Origin: G963556115 sp963666605
Lineage (GTDB): Bacteria > Planctomycetota > SZUA-567
Length of the DNA: 64,000 nt
Direction of reading: 5' to 3'
Assembly: GCA_965140405.1 (NCBI GenBank)
Contig: OZ223208.1
Span: 3,224,001 to 3,288,000 of the forward strand
In this document: positions 35,636 to 43,489 of the stretch, piece after piece
How the letters are laid out: each line of letters opens with the position of its first letter
Position numbering within the stretch: the stretch's first letter is position 1
Made by a program: the position numbers and the translations under genes
The notes under the pieces: model-generated
What the model was told of the DNA's origin: nothing
Database searches by the model: none
Seen by the model: the letters and a program-made list of their open reading frames with translations, nothing else

Positions 35636-37894
35636 CTATACCCCTGCACAAACATCGTTATAATCCGCATACATGTCCTCTTCCAGCAGTTCATTATCCT
35701 GCTGTAAATATGCTGGACGCTGTTCTACCGGTAATTCAATTGTACCTGCTGCTGCCGTTGTTTTTTCTGGCAGTCCGGCTTTTATACTCTCCTTAATTCC
35801 TTCAGATTCCTTAAGCTTCTGCCCCAGCATTTCATCTTCTATACCTTCAGGCATACTATATTCATCATCGACTATCTCTGCAGTGTTCTCAGCCAGCTTA
35901 CAGGATTTTTCAGAATCCTCTTCATTAACATTCTTACCATCAACCCCGACAACTCCGATAAAATTATTTATACTCTTATACAACTGATCATCAGCGGCTG
36001 AACAATACTCCTTCTCAGCTATATCGCTCAACTCCTTACAAACCTCACACTGATCACCACGGAGCTGCAACGAACGCCGATACAGCCAAAAGCAGATATC
36101 TCTACTATTAGTGAGAAGACTTCTATACGCCCGAAGGTTGAGCTGCCGGCACTGCCGTAACTTACTCCATGGCAGCAAACCATTACGCATACCAGCCAGC
36201 ATCTCTTTCGAGTCGCATATAGCATTATTACCAATACTCTCCATCTCATCATCGCTCATTACAATCGGCTTTATAAGAAAAATAAGTTCTTTTCGAACAA
36301 CTTTATCTGTCTGCGACCGCCCTATCGCTCCAAGAATAGGAATATTCCCATACCCCGGAACCTGAGTGCGGATCGCCGAAGTTTCTTCAACAAACAGACC
36401 TCCTATAACCGCTGTCGCGCCTCCTGGTACCACAATATCCGCTGCAACTGTCTGCACGTTCTCTTGCGGCACCTTCTGCGTATTATTATTAGCATCAGTT
36501 AGCTCATTAAAAACTACATCCGATATCCGTGGTGCCAGCACCAGACGCACTTTGCCATCTTCAACTATGTATGGCCGCACATCAAGTGAGATACCGGATT
36601 CTATAAACTTTACAGACTGCACAATCTGATCATCTGAATAACTGGTCTCCAGATATCCGACATTTTGTCCAACCATTACCCTAGCACGCTGCCGGTCTAG
36701 TGATAACACCTTCGGCTTCGATAATACAGACACATCAGTTATCTTATCAAGAGCAGTTACAAGAAGAGCCGCATCACCTACTGCTATCCCGCCTTTAAAC
36801 GAATCACTTGCCAAAAGCCCCCCGGAAGTATTGCCGCCACCAAAATTCTCCACGCCACCATTATCAAAACCGAAATAATTATTAAGGTTTATATTACTTA
36901 ACATCGCAAAATCAATCCCAAATTGATTATCATCATTAAGAGTAACTTCGAGTACTGTCGCTTCCAGTAGAACCTGTTTCGGACGTTTATCCAGTTTAAC
37001 AATCAGATCAGAAATTTTTTCAATATTTTCCTTATAATCATAGACAACCAGAGCACTGTTCAGTGCAAAACGCTGCTTATTCGGCTTATACACCGGATCC
37101 TTATTTACACGATCACTCTCATCACTATTATTATCATCATCATCATCATCAATATCTTTATCATCATCAATCACCTGCGCTTTCCCGTCAGCAGACAGAA
37201 GCTCCTGCGCCGCAATCAAGCCATCCTTGGGACGCAAATAATTAAGTCGAAAAATTTTGGTATCCATTCCATTCTTACCCTGAATCCGCTTGCTCATCTT
37301 TTCCTTGGTAAATACCTCAATGAAATTGTTATTCTCGACATACGACAATCCATTCACATCGAGCATAGTTCGCAGTGCTTTATAAAACGGTACAGTATAA
37401 AAGGTCATTGATACTACACGGTCAGAGCCGGCGGCAAGGATAATATTTTTGCGGGATTTAACAGATAATTCCTGAATGATTGTCGAAATTTTTACGTTCT
37501 GGGCATGAACACTTACGGTATTATAATTACTTACACTAACCTGACAAATACTGGGACCATCGACCAATGTAGTACTATCCATCTCGGTCTTAGACTTTTT
37601 ACTATTCTCGGCGGTCAACTTATTCAATGTAGCGGTTATCGGCTGGGTCTTATCTTTGTCTGAATCTTTATCAGGGGATTTTGCTGCGACCAAAAGCTTT
37701 TCCAGCAGCTCTAAACGCTCACTGACAGTCTTAAGATTTTCTTTGGCAATACTTTCTCCCTTTATAATATCCGACTCAGCCGCCATTGCTGGAAATATAA
37801 TGAGTGCATATACCCCAAAAATCAGAAATAATTTTACTGCGCCCGACTTAATCCTAGATATAATACTACTGAACAAATCATTAATTATTATCAT
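35636..37894 (-). CDS. cpaC: Secretin (CpaC/RcpA-like) with long C-terminal extension
   Basis: Outer-membrane channel of about 752 aa from the ATG at 37894 (AAGGG upstream); in-frame codons before it lack support. It has a signal peptide ending AMAA|ES, a coiled-coil stretch, an STN-like domain (VKISTIIQELSVKSRKNII), a secretin N-domain, and the secretin core with SVLSKPKVLSLDRQRARVMV and VPGYGNIPILGAIGRS. An Asp-rich run (DDDKDIDDDDDDNNSDES) interrupts the N-domain and is encoded by GAT repeats. About 190 residues after the core form a Cys-containing, then Glu-rich extension not seen in typical CpaC. It is the first gene of the minus-strand tad arm. Confidence 0.92.
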   Translation of the reverse strand: MIIINDLFSSIISRIKSGAVKLFLIFGVYALIIFPAMAAESDIIKGESIAKENLKTVSERLELLEKLLVAAKSPDKDSDKDKTQPITATLNKLTAENSKKSKTEMDSTTLVDGPSICQVSVSNYNTVSVHAQNVKISTIIQELSVKSRKNIILAAGSDRVVSMTFYTVPFYKALRTMLDVNGLSYVENNNFIEVFTKEKMSKRIQGKNGMDTKIFRLNYLRPKDGLIAAQELLSADGKAQVIDDDKDIDDDDDDNNSDESDRVNKDPVYKPNKQRFALNSALVVYDYKENIEKISDLIVKLDKRPKQVLLEATVLEVTLNDDNQFGIDFAMLSNINLNNYFGFDNGGVENFGGGNTSGGLLASDSFKGGIAVGDAALLVTALDKITDVSVLSKPKVLSLDRQRARVMVGQNVGYLETSYSDDQIVQSVKFIESGISLDVRPYIVEDGKVRLVLAPRISDVVFNELTDANNNTQKVPQENVQTVAADIVVPGGATAVIGGLFVEETSAIRTQVPGYGNIPILGAIGRSQTDKVVRKELIFLIKPIVMSDDEMESIGNNAICDSKEMLAGMRNGLLPWSKLRQCRQLNLRAYRSLLTNSRDICFWLYRRSLQLRGDQCEVCKELSDIAEKEYCSAADDQLYKSINNFIGVVGVDGKNVNEEDSEKSCKLAENTAEIVDDEYSMPEGIEDEMLGQKLKESEGIKESIKAGLPEKTTAAAGTIELPVEQRPAYLQQDNELLEEDMYADYNDVCAGV

Positions 37895-38087
37895 ACCCAA
37901 ACCCTTGTTATACTTATGCCCAAAACACAACGAATAGAAGACTAGGTTATTTATCGAAATATAACGGCAAATATCCGAGTTTTTTTCTATTCTTTCCGGT
38001 AACAGTTGCACATAATGCCAGTTAGCAAAAGATTAGGCTCATGACAAGATAACTTGACAAAGATCATGCTTAAGTCATTATGTCATA

Positions 38088-38174
38088 ATGGTTAAAAGGT
38101 ACAAAAAACGTTCAAAAATTTCTAAAGCTAAATTTCGAGAGATAATCAGACCATACTTGCATCATAACTGTTAG
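38088..38174 (+). pseudogene. N-terminal fragment of an IS1595-type transposase
   Basis: 28 codons reading MVKRYKKRSKISKAKFREII followed by RPYLHHNC-stop. The KRSKIS.AKFREI.R segment is typical for the first residues of ISXO2/IS1595-family transposases, just before their zinc-ribbon/HTH part. The remainder is absent. No terminal repeats were identified. Confidence 0.45.
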
Positions 38175-38219
38175 TTCTTGCAAGTACTCAGCAAAATTGC
38201 ATGATGCTCGAATCTTATT

Positions 38220-39095
38220 TCATTCAGCATGTTCAAGTTGACGTTCAATTGCGTCACGATTCCAACCTTGTTCATTTAATAATGTTGAAGCCATTAAATG
38301 AAATCCGTGGGCTGTCATTTCTTCTTTACTGTATCCTAAACGTCTTAGTGTTGCATTTATTGTATTGTCGCTAATTGGGCGACTATCTGTGCGGATGCTT
38401 GGAAATAGGTATTTCCCTTCACCACTAAATCGATGCAACTCTTTAAGGATTACAATTGCTTGTTTTAAGAGTGGAACGATATGCTTCTCTTTCAATTCAT
38501 GCGCTCTGCTGGGATTGTCCATACTGTATCAGGAATATTAAACTCGCACCACTCTGCTCTCCTCAATTCGCCCGGTCTTACAAAGAATAGAGGCGACTGT
38601 TTCAAAGCACAGTGAATCACAAAGTGACCTTACGCCTGATAACCTCTAGTAACTCAAGAGGTTTAATCTCAGCAATATCCTTCTTGCCAATAAACGTAAA
38701 GATATCATTCTCTAACCGTCTGAGTATCTTATCACCATGATTCTTAGACCAGCTTTTACGCTGCCTCAAATGCCACTCTCTAGCAAGCCTCTCAAAACTG
38801 TTAGGCGATTCCCCTTCAAGACACTTCTGCACTGTCTTCTTATGCTCTGACGGATCGATACCTTCAGAGAGCAAAACCTTTGCTTCTTCTCGGCGTTGTC
38901 TAGCTCTAGCTAGTGTCACGGTACGGTAGGGTATGAACCAATACTAAGAAGTTTCTCCTTGCCATTGAAGCGGTACTTCATTCTCCATAGCTTTCCACCA
39001 GACGTAGAAACAAACAAGTGGAATCCACCACTGTCTGACTTCTTGTAGGATTTTTCTCTAGGTTTTAGGTTGATAATAGCTCTGTCTGTTAACAT
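38220..39095 (-). pseudogene. P4-type tyrosine integrase, multiply disrupted
   Basis: The N-terminal DUF4102-type arm-binding domain starts at ATG 39095 (MLTDRAIINLKPREKSYKKS and LWRMKYRFNGKEKLLSIGSY). A 5-bp tandem duplication (ACCGT twice on the minus strand, 38918-38927) then shifts the frame; removing one copy restores PTVTLARARQRREEAK. The core-binding domain continues to RRKVT, where roughly 80 residues are deleted; the sequence resumes as FFVRPGELRRAEWCEF (first catalytic Arg). A further frameshift follows PAERMN. The last piece has HGFHLMASTLLNEQGW, where the catalytic HxxR arginine is replaced, and ends at LEHAE-stop before the tyrosine. This was an island or phage integrase and is now inactive. 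Confidence 0.85.
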
Positions 39096-39255
39096 TTGGG
39101 GGTATCCTGTTTTTTACGGTTGAATATACCCCTATAAATACCCCATGTGTGGTAGATGCCAAGAACTTTTTGTGGACGAGTACGGAGAGACGTTTTTTGT
39201 AAGTCGTTATTTTTCATCTATTTTGAATGAATATGGACTTATGCGGATGGGGTTT

Positions 39256-39276
39256 GGCGGCGGGAATCGAACCCGC
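39256..39276 (-). other. tRNA/tmRNA T-arm-like sequence, probable attachment-site core
   Basis: On the minus strand GCGGGTTCGATTCCCGC followed by CGCC is a perfect T-arm (5-bp stem, TTCGATT loop) as found at the 3' ends of tRNA and tmRNA genes. No anticodon arm or matching acceptor strand is present upstream, so this is a 3'-end copy, as left by an integrase at an att site. It lies 160 bp from the integrase pseudogene. Orientation places the element that brought it to the right, toward the prophage. Confidence 0.55.
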
Positions 39277-39309
39277 ACCCGTGATATTGTAACACCGAAT
39301 AACAACAAT

Positions 39310-39528
39310 ATGTTACAGGATTTTAAAAATCACAAGGTGGCGAAAAATAGGCGCAATAATGTTCAGGGTGATGGTGGTGATAAACTAAGTGACAGCAATG
39401 AGTTAGAGGGTAAAAAACAGCCTAAAAAAAGCTCTCTGGCAGCGGCAATAATTGCCGTTAACAAACTACCCCTCCCAGATAGCGAAAAAACCGAAATGAT
39501 TAGGCTGATTATGAGTGAAGTAAAATAG
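39310..39528 (+). CDS. Small hypothetical protein next to the att-like site
   Basis: 72 codons from ATG 39310 (MLQDFKNHKVAKNRRNN... KKSSLAAAIIAVNKLPLP... IRLIMSEVK). The frame runs further upstream through the T-arm-like sequence, reading GGGNRTRTRD, a phrase that arises when a tRNA 3' end is translated antisense; so only the downstream part can be a gene. The C-terminal half looks coding by composition. No ribosome-binding site is evident. It is probably a residue of an integrated element; I do not recognise it. Confidence 0.3.
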   Translation: MLQDFKNHKVAKNRRNNVQGDGGDKLSDSNELEGKKQPKKSSLAAAIIAVNKLPLPDSEKTEMIRLIMSEVK

Positions 39529-39623
39529 AAAATATACTGTAACTTATAGATACTACTATATATTTTTGTAGCAGTCTCTATTTGTATATTTTCATTTCAA
39601 TTTTTGATTAGGTCAAATGCTCA

Positions 39624-39646
39624 GACGCGGGTTCTATACCCGCGTC
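39624..39646 (+). other. Second T-arm-like hairpin
   Basis: GACGCGGGT and ACCCGCGTC pair perfectly around TCTAT; read as a T-arm it is GCGGG-TTCTATA-CCCGC. It resembles the minus-strand T-arm 350 bp to the left but in opposite orientation, and its loop departs from the tRNA consensus. It may be a degraded att/tRNA end, or a simple hairpin. Confidence 0.4.
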
Positions 39647-39689
39647 GTAAGTTGTCATAAGTCGTGTCGCAAGTTTGTCGCAAGTTGCC
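39647..39689 (+). repeat. Four imperfect tandem copies of a 10-12-bp unit
   Basis: GTAAGTTGTC, ATAAGTCGTGTC, GCAAGTTTGTC and GCAAGTTGCC follow each other directly after the T-arm-like hairpin. Such arrays beside att sites can be arm-type integrase sites, but the function is inferred. Confidence 0.4.
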
Positions 39690-39743
39690 TAGCAAAGACT
39701 TTTGTAGACCATAATACGATACAGATTACTTTGTTTTATTTGC

Positions 39744-39856
39744 CCTTATTGTACGTTAATGCGTTTTCGTACAATAAGGAATTTCTTATTGTCTTATAAG
39801 CCGTTATGGTACAATAAGAAATATATTGAGCTAATATAGCAGCACTGTACAATATG
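39744..39856. repeat. Array of inverted GTACAATAAG motifs upstream of the regulator pseudogene
   Basis: CCTTATTGTAC (39744-39754) and GTACAATAAGG (39769-39779) are a perfect 11-bp inverted repeat 14 bases apart. A third partial copy CTTATTGTC is at 39785-39793, a fourth GTACAATAAG at 39809-39818 and a degenerate fifth GTACAATATG at 39847-39856. Alternating orientation suggests binding sites for a dimeric DNA-binding protein: the operator of the downstream regulator, or iterons/arm sites of the mobile element. Confidence 0.55.
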
Positions 39857-39891
39857 TTAAGGATTACTGTATAGTAGTAGCAGGGAATAAA

Positions 39892-40346
39892 ATGAATTGT
39901 ACTAAGATTAGAAAATTAATAGATTCTGGTGAAGGCATAAAGGTTGAGTTTAAGAGCAGCTAAGCCTTGCCGATGAGCTTGGCTCTGGAGTAAGAAACCT
40001 GAATCACTATGTGAATATCTACACGGGAACAAAACCAGAGTTGAATGATGCTGATAATTTTGAGGCAATAATCCCGCTTAGTGACGGCGGTAAATGGGAA
40101 GGAAACACACAAGATAATACCGTTAATGACAACAAGATAGAAGACAACCCACAAAACAAACGACTAGGTTCGGAAAAGATACTTGAAATGATCATGTTGG
40201 ATAGCAAGGTAACTACAAATATGCTTGCTGCTGAATTAGGTATTTCGACAAGAGCGGTAGAGAAACAGCTGAAAAAACTTCGTGAATCTGGTATAATTAC
40301 TCGTATTGGTTCACGCAAGGAAGGTTCTTGGAAGGTAAATGAATAG
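39892..40346 (+). pseudogene. AlbA_2/Schlafen-type DNA-binding regulator with internal deletion
   Basis: The start is intact (MNCTKIRKLIDSGEGIKVEF followed by KSS), matching the opening of AlbA_2 (COG2865) proteins, then stops at 39961. From 39960 a different frame reads SLADELGSGVRNLNHYVNIY, the family's late conserved segment, then continues to a C-terminal winged helix (TTNMLAAELGISTRAVEKQL, RESGIITRIGSRKEGSW) ending at 40346. About 250 central residues are therefore deleted and the junction is out of frame. The remaining C-terminal part could still be translated from an internal GTG at 40011 as a 111-aa HTH protein. Repeated motifs upstream may have been its operator. Confidence 0.75.
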
Positions 40347-40355
40347 GAGAGTAAA

Positions 40356-40760
40356 TTGAGTTCCGATGATATTCGTTGGAAACAGCGATTGTCAAATTAT
40401 AATAAAGCATATAGGCAACTTGATGATGCTTGTCAGCATACTGAATATAACTATCTCGAGGTCGCAGGTCTTGTTCATATTTTTGAATTTACTTTTGAGC
40501 TGGCTTGGAAGACACTAAAAGATTTGCTCGACTATGAAGGGTATGAGGAAAAGAGCCCGAGGAGTGTTATCAGAAGGAGTTTTGAGGCAGGATATATTTC
40601 TGAGAGTGAAGCAGAAGTCTTTCTTGATGGGCTTCAGAAGAGGAATTTACTTACTCATACTTATGAGGAGAGTATAGCTGAGGAAGCAGTTGAGCTGATT
40701 AATAATTCATACTATCCGGTACTCAGTAAGCTGTGTACTATATTGAATGAAAAGATCTGA
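40356..40760 (+). CDS. HEPN-type nucleotidyltransferase substrate-binding protein (HI0074 family), orphan
   Basis: 134 aa, all-helical, of the HI0074/NTase_sub_bind family: RLSNYNKAYRQLDDACQ, the central GLVHIFEFTFELAWKTLKDL, LDYEGYEEKSPRSVIRRSFE and RNLLTHTYEE. It has a TTG start with AGGAG 6 bases upstream. Members form type VII toxin-antitoxin (MNT/HEPN) pairs, where a minimal nucleotidyltransferase gene normally follows at once. None is present: downstream is only a short frame with stops. It is therefore an orphan or half-deleted pair, 10 bp after the regulator pseudogene. Confidence 0.85.
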   Translation: MSSDDIRWKQRLSNYNKAYRQLDDACQHTEYNYLEVAGLVHIFEFTFELAWKTLKDLLDYEGYEEKSPRSVIRRSFEAGYISESEAEVFLDGLQKRNLLTHTYEESIAEEAVELINNSYYPVLSKLCTILNEKI

Positions 40761-40922
40761 CTATGAATACTCGTATTAAGTAGAGCATCAAAATATTCTC
40801 TATGACAATGAGCGCGTTGAGAAAATAATTCTGCCGACAAATGTCATAAAATGTCATAACTAATACATATAATATAATTATAATTACTCATAATTTATTA
40901 AATTTATAAGTTAAAATAAAAA

Positions 40923-42155
40923 TTAAGCAGTAACAGAGTTCTCTGCTAAATCAAAAATATCTTCAAATCTTCGAGCAACATTCTTATCAGTAATGACTTC
41001 TTTAATTGTATCATTATTATCAACTAAATCTTGAAGATATGACTTAAGTTTTGTAGAAAAATCCTGTAATATACTATATGCTAAACTTGCTCCAGTATCA
41101 CTATAAAACACTTTTCTATTTGAGCCATAATAACCATAACCGCCTTTCTCGCCAATATAACATAGAACAAGCCATTCGATAAATTCATAATGCAACTCAT
41201 CTGGACAATATAGCAACCCTCCAACCTCAATTAAATTTTGTAAAAAATCTCCATGCTTTTCATAAGACTGCCACCTGAAGCTTATCCTTTTCATTTCATT
41301 GGATAAAGTCATGAAATATTGATGTTTCTGCCTGTTTTTTAAATATGGCAAGAGGTTCGCGCAATATGACACCTTTATTTGTAATAAACTTGGTGTATTA
41401 CGACCAATCTTATTTGTCATATTTTCAGCATATTTAATTATTACGTTTCTCTTTGTGTGATCTTTTAAAGATCCTAATAAGATATATGCATTTTGCCTAA
41501 TAATATCCGAACTTTCTGCATTTAGTGCCTTATTAATTAAGTAACCAAATATTTGAGATTGTCGTGGTTCTGGAGTATGAGAATAATCTTCAATTATACT
41601 TTTAGATATTGTTATTGGTTCAGGAACGTCGATTAATCCCATAATATCATTTAGTTGGAGAATTTCAATTGGATCTCGAGATAGTACAATATCTATACTT
41701 GTTTTAAAGATATAAATGCAATCTTCGATTTCTGCTTCATATTGATCATCTTCATGTTCGAGATCTTTACGAATATCATACGATCTAAGAAGTTTTCTCC
41801 ATTCTTTTCTATTTAATAATCCCATGTAGTAAGATAAGTAGATAACTTTTGTAGTATCAAGATTATCAACATCGTCATTATTTTTTATTGAGGGTAATCT
41901 ATTTTGTTCTGCTGCTTCTGAAGCAATATCAATGCCTGCAATTTTAATTTTATCTCTTAAATCATGAATTGCAGCATTTAATAATCTTTGACAAGCACTA
42001 CTAGGATCAATTGGTAATAGTTTCTCAACTCTTTCAATTAACCTTTTGCTTTTCCAGTATGGTCGAATACTTGATAGCATTACTTCAACAGATGAATTTG
42101 CATTTTGTAAAAAATTTTCAGGAGTTACGTTAATAATTTCATTTGGTTCACCCAT
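40923..42155 (-). CDS. Helical protein with a HEPN-type R-x4-H motif, partner of Mrr-like nuclease
   Basis: 410 aa with no signal peptide or membrane helix. Residues ~105-165 contain RKDLEHEDDQYEAEIEDCIY: R129 and H134 form an R-x4-H motif as in HEPN ribonucleases, followed by IFKTSIDIVLSRDPIEIL. The flanking parts are helical, HEAT-like stretches (~200-290) and a region with YIGEKGGYGYYGSNRKVF. I do not recognise a named family for the whole protein. It follows the Mrr-like gene on the same strand (107-bp gap) with its own GGAGG, so the two probably form a defence unit: DNA cleavage plus RNA cleavage or abortive growth arrest. The function is inferred. Confidence 0.6.
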   Translation of the reverse strand: MGEPNEIINVTPENFLQNANSSVEVMLSSIRPYWKSKRLIERVEKLLPIDPSSACQRLLNAAIHDLRDKIKIAGIDIASEAAEQNRLPSIKNNDDVDNLDTTKVIYLSYYMGLLNRKEWRKLLRSYDIRKDLEHEDDQYEAEIEDCIYIFKTSIDIVLSRDPIEILQLNDIMGLIDVPEPITISKSIIEDYSHTPEPRQSQIFGYLINKALNAESSDIIRQNAYILLGSLKDHTKRNVIIKYAENMTNKIGRNTPSLLQIKVSYCANLLPYLKNRQKHQYFMTLSNEMKRISFRWQSYEKHGDFLQNLIEVGGLLYCPDELHYEFIEWLVLCYIGEKGGYGYYGSNRKVFYSDTGASLAYSILQDFSTKLKSYLQDLVDNNDTIKEVITDKNVARRFEDIFDLAENSVTA

Positions 42156-42262
42156 AATAAGTCCTCCATTAATTTATTTTAGTATACTATAGATTATATT
42201 GAAGCAATGTTTACTATTACAAACTAAAATTTTGGTTAAAAATATTGATATTAAATACTACA

Positions 42263-43171
42263 TTAAATATTATTGTCAAAATAGTCTGAATCAATTTTTT
42301 TGATTTCGTATGAAGAGTGCCTGCTAACTCCTAAATTATAGTCTATCATTAAATCTGTAAGTTTTTTGCCGTCAATTAAAGATACTTTTGGTTCAATAGT
42401 ATTAACATATTCATAAGCTGTTTGACAAAAAGAGCTGGTTGTAATAAATACACCTTTTTTGGCTCTCTTTCCATGTAGTGCACCAACAAATTTTTGAATC
42501 TCAGGTCTGCCAATACTGTTTTCATGTCTCTTGGCTTGCAAATAAATAACGTCAAGCCCAAGAGTGTCTTCCTTAATAATTCCGTCAATTCCTTCATCCC
42601 CAGTTTTGCCTACAAGAGTAGCGGCATCGAAATCACTGCCTCCATACCCGAGAGCAAGCATAAGGTCTATTACAAGTTGTTCAAAAAAACTAGGAGAGTT
42701 ATTCATAATTGCATCTAATAATTCACTTTTTAAATTATTGCGAATGGTGTTGTAGCTATCTTGTAATAATTCTTCAGGAGTTTCGGAGCTAGCGTCTTTT
42801 GGTTCGTTTATGTCGTCATTATTGTTTGAATTTGGTCTCATAAATTGTTTGAATTCATCAAAAACAAGCAAATCTTTTGATGTAATAGCAGATTGATTAT
42901 TATTATTAAATTCTAAACCACGGATTGTTATTTGAAATTTTCCTCTCCCAGTAGAGTTAAGAAGTAGTGCTTTTGTTAAATAGCTTTTTGCCCAGCATAG
43001 CCTATTGTAAAAGACTAACTCGCCACTTTTTAAGCGAATTTGGAAGTCTTCATCTGAAATACTCATAATTTGCTTCAAAGCATATACGGATTCTTTTATT
43101 GTATGTTCTTCTTTGTCTTTTGAATATTCAAGAAGTGGCTTTAGAAACTCTTGATAACTTGGTACAGACAT
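42263..43171 (-). CDS. Mrr-type restriction endonuclease
   Basis: 302 aa. An N-terminal winged-helix Mrr_N-like domain (~1-95: VYALKQIMSISDEDFQIRL, FYNRLCWAKSYLTKALLL) precedes an Asp/Asn-rich linker and a C-terminal PD-(D/E)xK Mrr catalytic domain: FFEQLVIDLMLALGYGG (E164), VGKTGDEGIDGII (D196), DVIYLQAKR (Q212, K214), then VGALHGKRAKKGVFITTSSF. Mrr enzymes cut modified DNA. It is the first gene of a two-gene cassette beside the prophage and probably acts in anti-phage defence; which modification it sees cannot be told. Confidence 0.9.
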   Translation of the reverse strand: MSVPSYQEFLKPLLEYSKDKEEHTIKESVYALKQIMSISDEDFQIRLKSGELVFYNRLCWAKSYLTKALLLNSTGRGKFQITIRGLEFNNNNQSAITSKDLLVFDEFKQFMRPNSNNNDDINEPKDASSETPEELLQDSYNTIRNNLKSELLDAIMNNSPSFFEQLVIDLMLALGYGGSDFDAATLVGKTGDEGIDGIIKEDTLGLDVIYLQAKRHENSIGRPEIQKFVGALHGKRAKKGVFITTSSFCQTAYEYVNTIEPKVSLIDGKKLTDLMIDYNLGVSRHSSYEIKKIDSDYFDNNI

Positions 43172-43251
43172 GATATTCCTTTATAATAGTATCTAATATA
43201 TTAAAATCATACTCTTAAAAGAAATGTTTGCAAATAAATTTATTTCTCAGC

Positions 43252-43382
43252 GATTCAATATTTTTGGCTAGGTCTGAGCTTGTTTCTGAGAGTTGTAAAT
43301 ACGGAGTGTGGCGGGAGCTTTGTGTCCGCATATTCCGATTAGGCGGTCGAGACATTTGAGGCAGAGGGCTGCAACTTTTTGG
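43252..43382 (-). pseudogene. Degraded duplicate of the 3' end of the small terminase gene
   Basis: The minus strand reads LCLKCLDRLIGICGHKAPAT and ends after QKQAQT-stop. This is clearly homologous to the terminase segment LKCLDRLIEICGHKAPSTTQ, and the DNA similarity continues to the stop codon (for example TTAGGCGGTCGAGRCATTTGAGG on the plus strand). The 5' part is missing. The copy and the intact gene bracket the 104-aa gene, as expected if that gene arrived by recombination using the terminase end, or if a second related prophage was lost here. The rest of the 318-bp gap up to 43489 holds a terminator. Confidence 0.75.
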
Positions 43383-43429
43383 TGGAAAACATAGATTTAA
43401 TTGGTTTTTGGGTATGTATGTGACAGCAA

Positions 43430-43472
43430 AATATCTATGCCAGAATATTCTTTCTATTCTGGCATAGATATT
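43430..43472 (-). terminator. Strong terminator after the 104-aa gene
   Basis: Arms at 43430-43447 and 43455-43472 form a perfect 18-bp stem with a 7-base loop. The last pairs are A-T, so on the minus strand the stem runs into ATATTTTG after the hairpin, 17 bases past the stop codon. It may work in both directions. Confidence 0.75.
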
Positions 43473-43489
43473 TTATTTAGACAATCGAA

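Noticed and set aside
37063..37245. His/Tyr-rich plus-strand frame that looks like a metal-binding peptide
   Set aside because: It is the antisense of the GAT repeats encoding poly-Asp in the secretin.
39145..39310. Upstream extension of the small plus-strand gene (MCGRCQELF...GGGNRTRTRD)
   Set aside because: The extension passes through the antisense T-arm-like sequence, a known source of spurious proteins; only the downstream part is kept at low confidence.
39617..39799. Plus-strand frame beginning MLRRGFYTRVVSCHKSCRK
   Set aside because: It is a translation of the T-arm-like hairpin and tandem repeats; such frames arise routinely next to tRNA ends.
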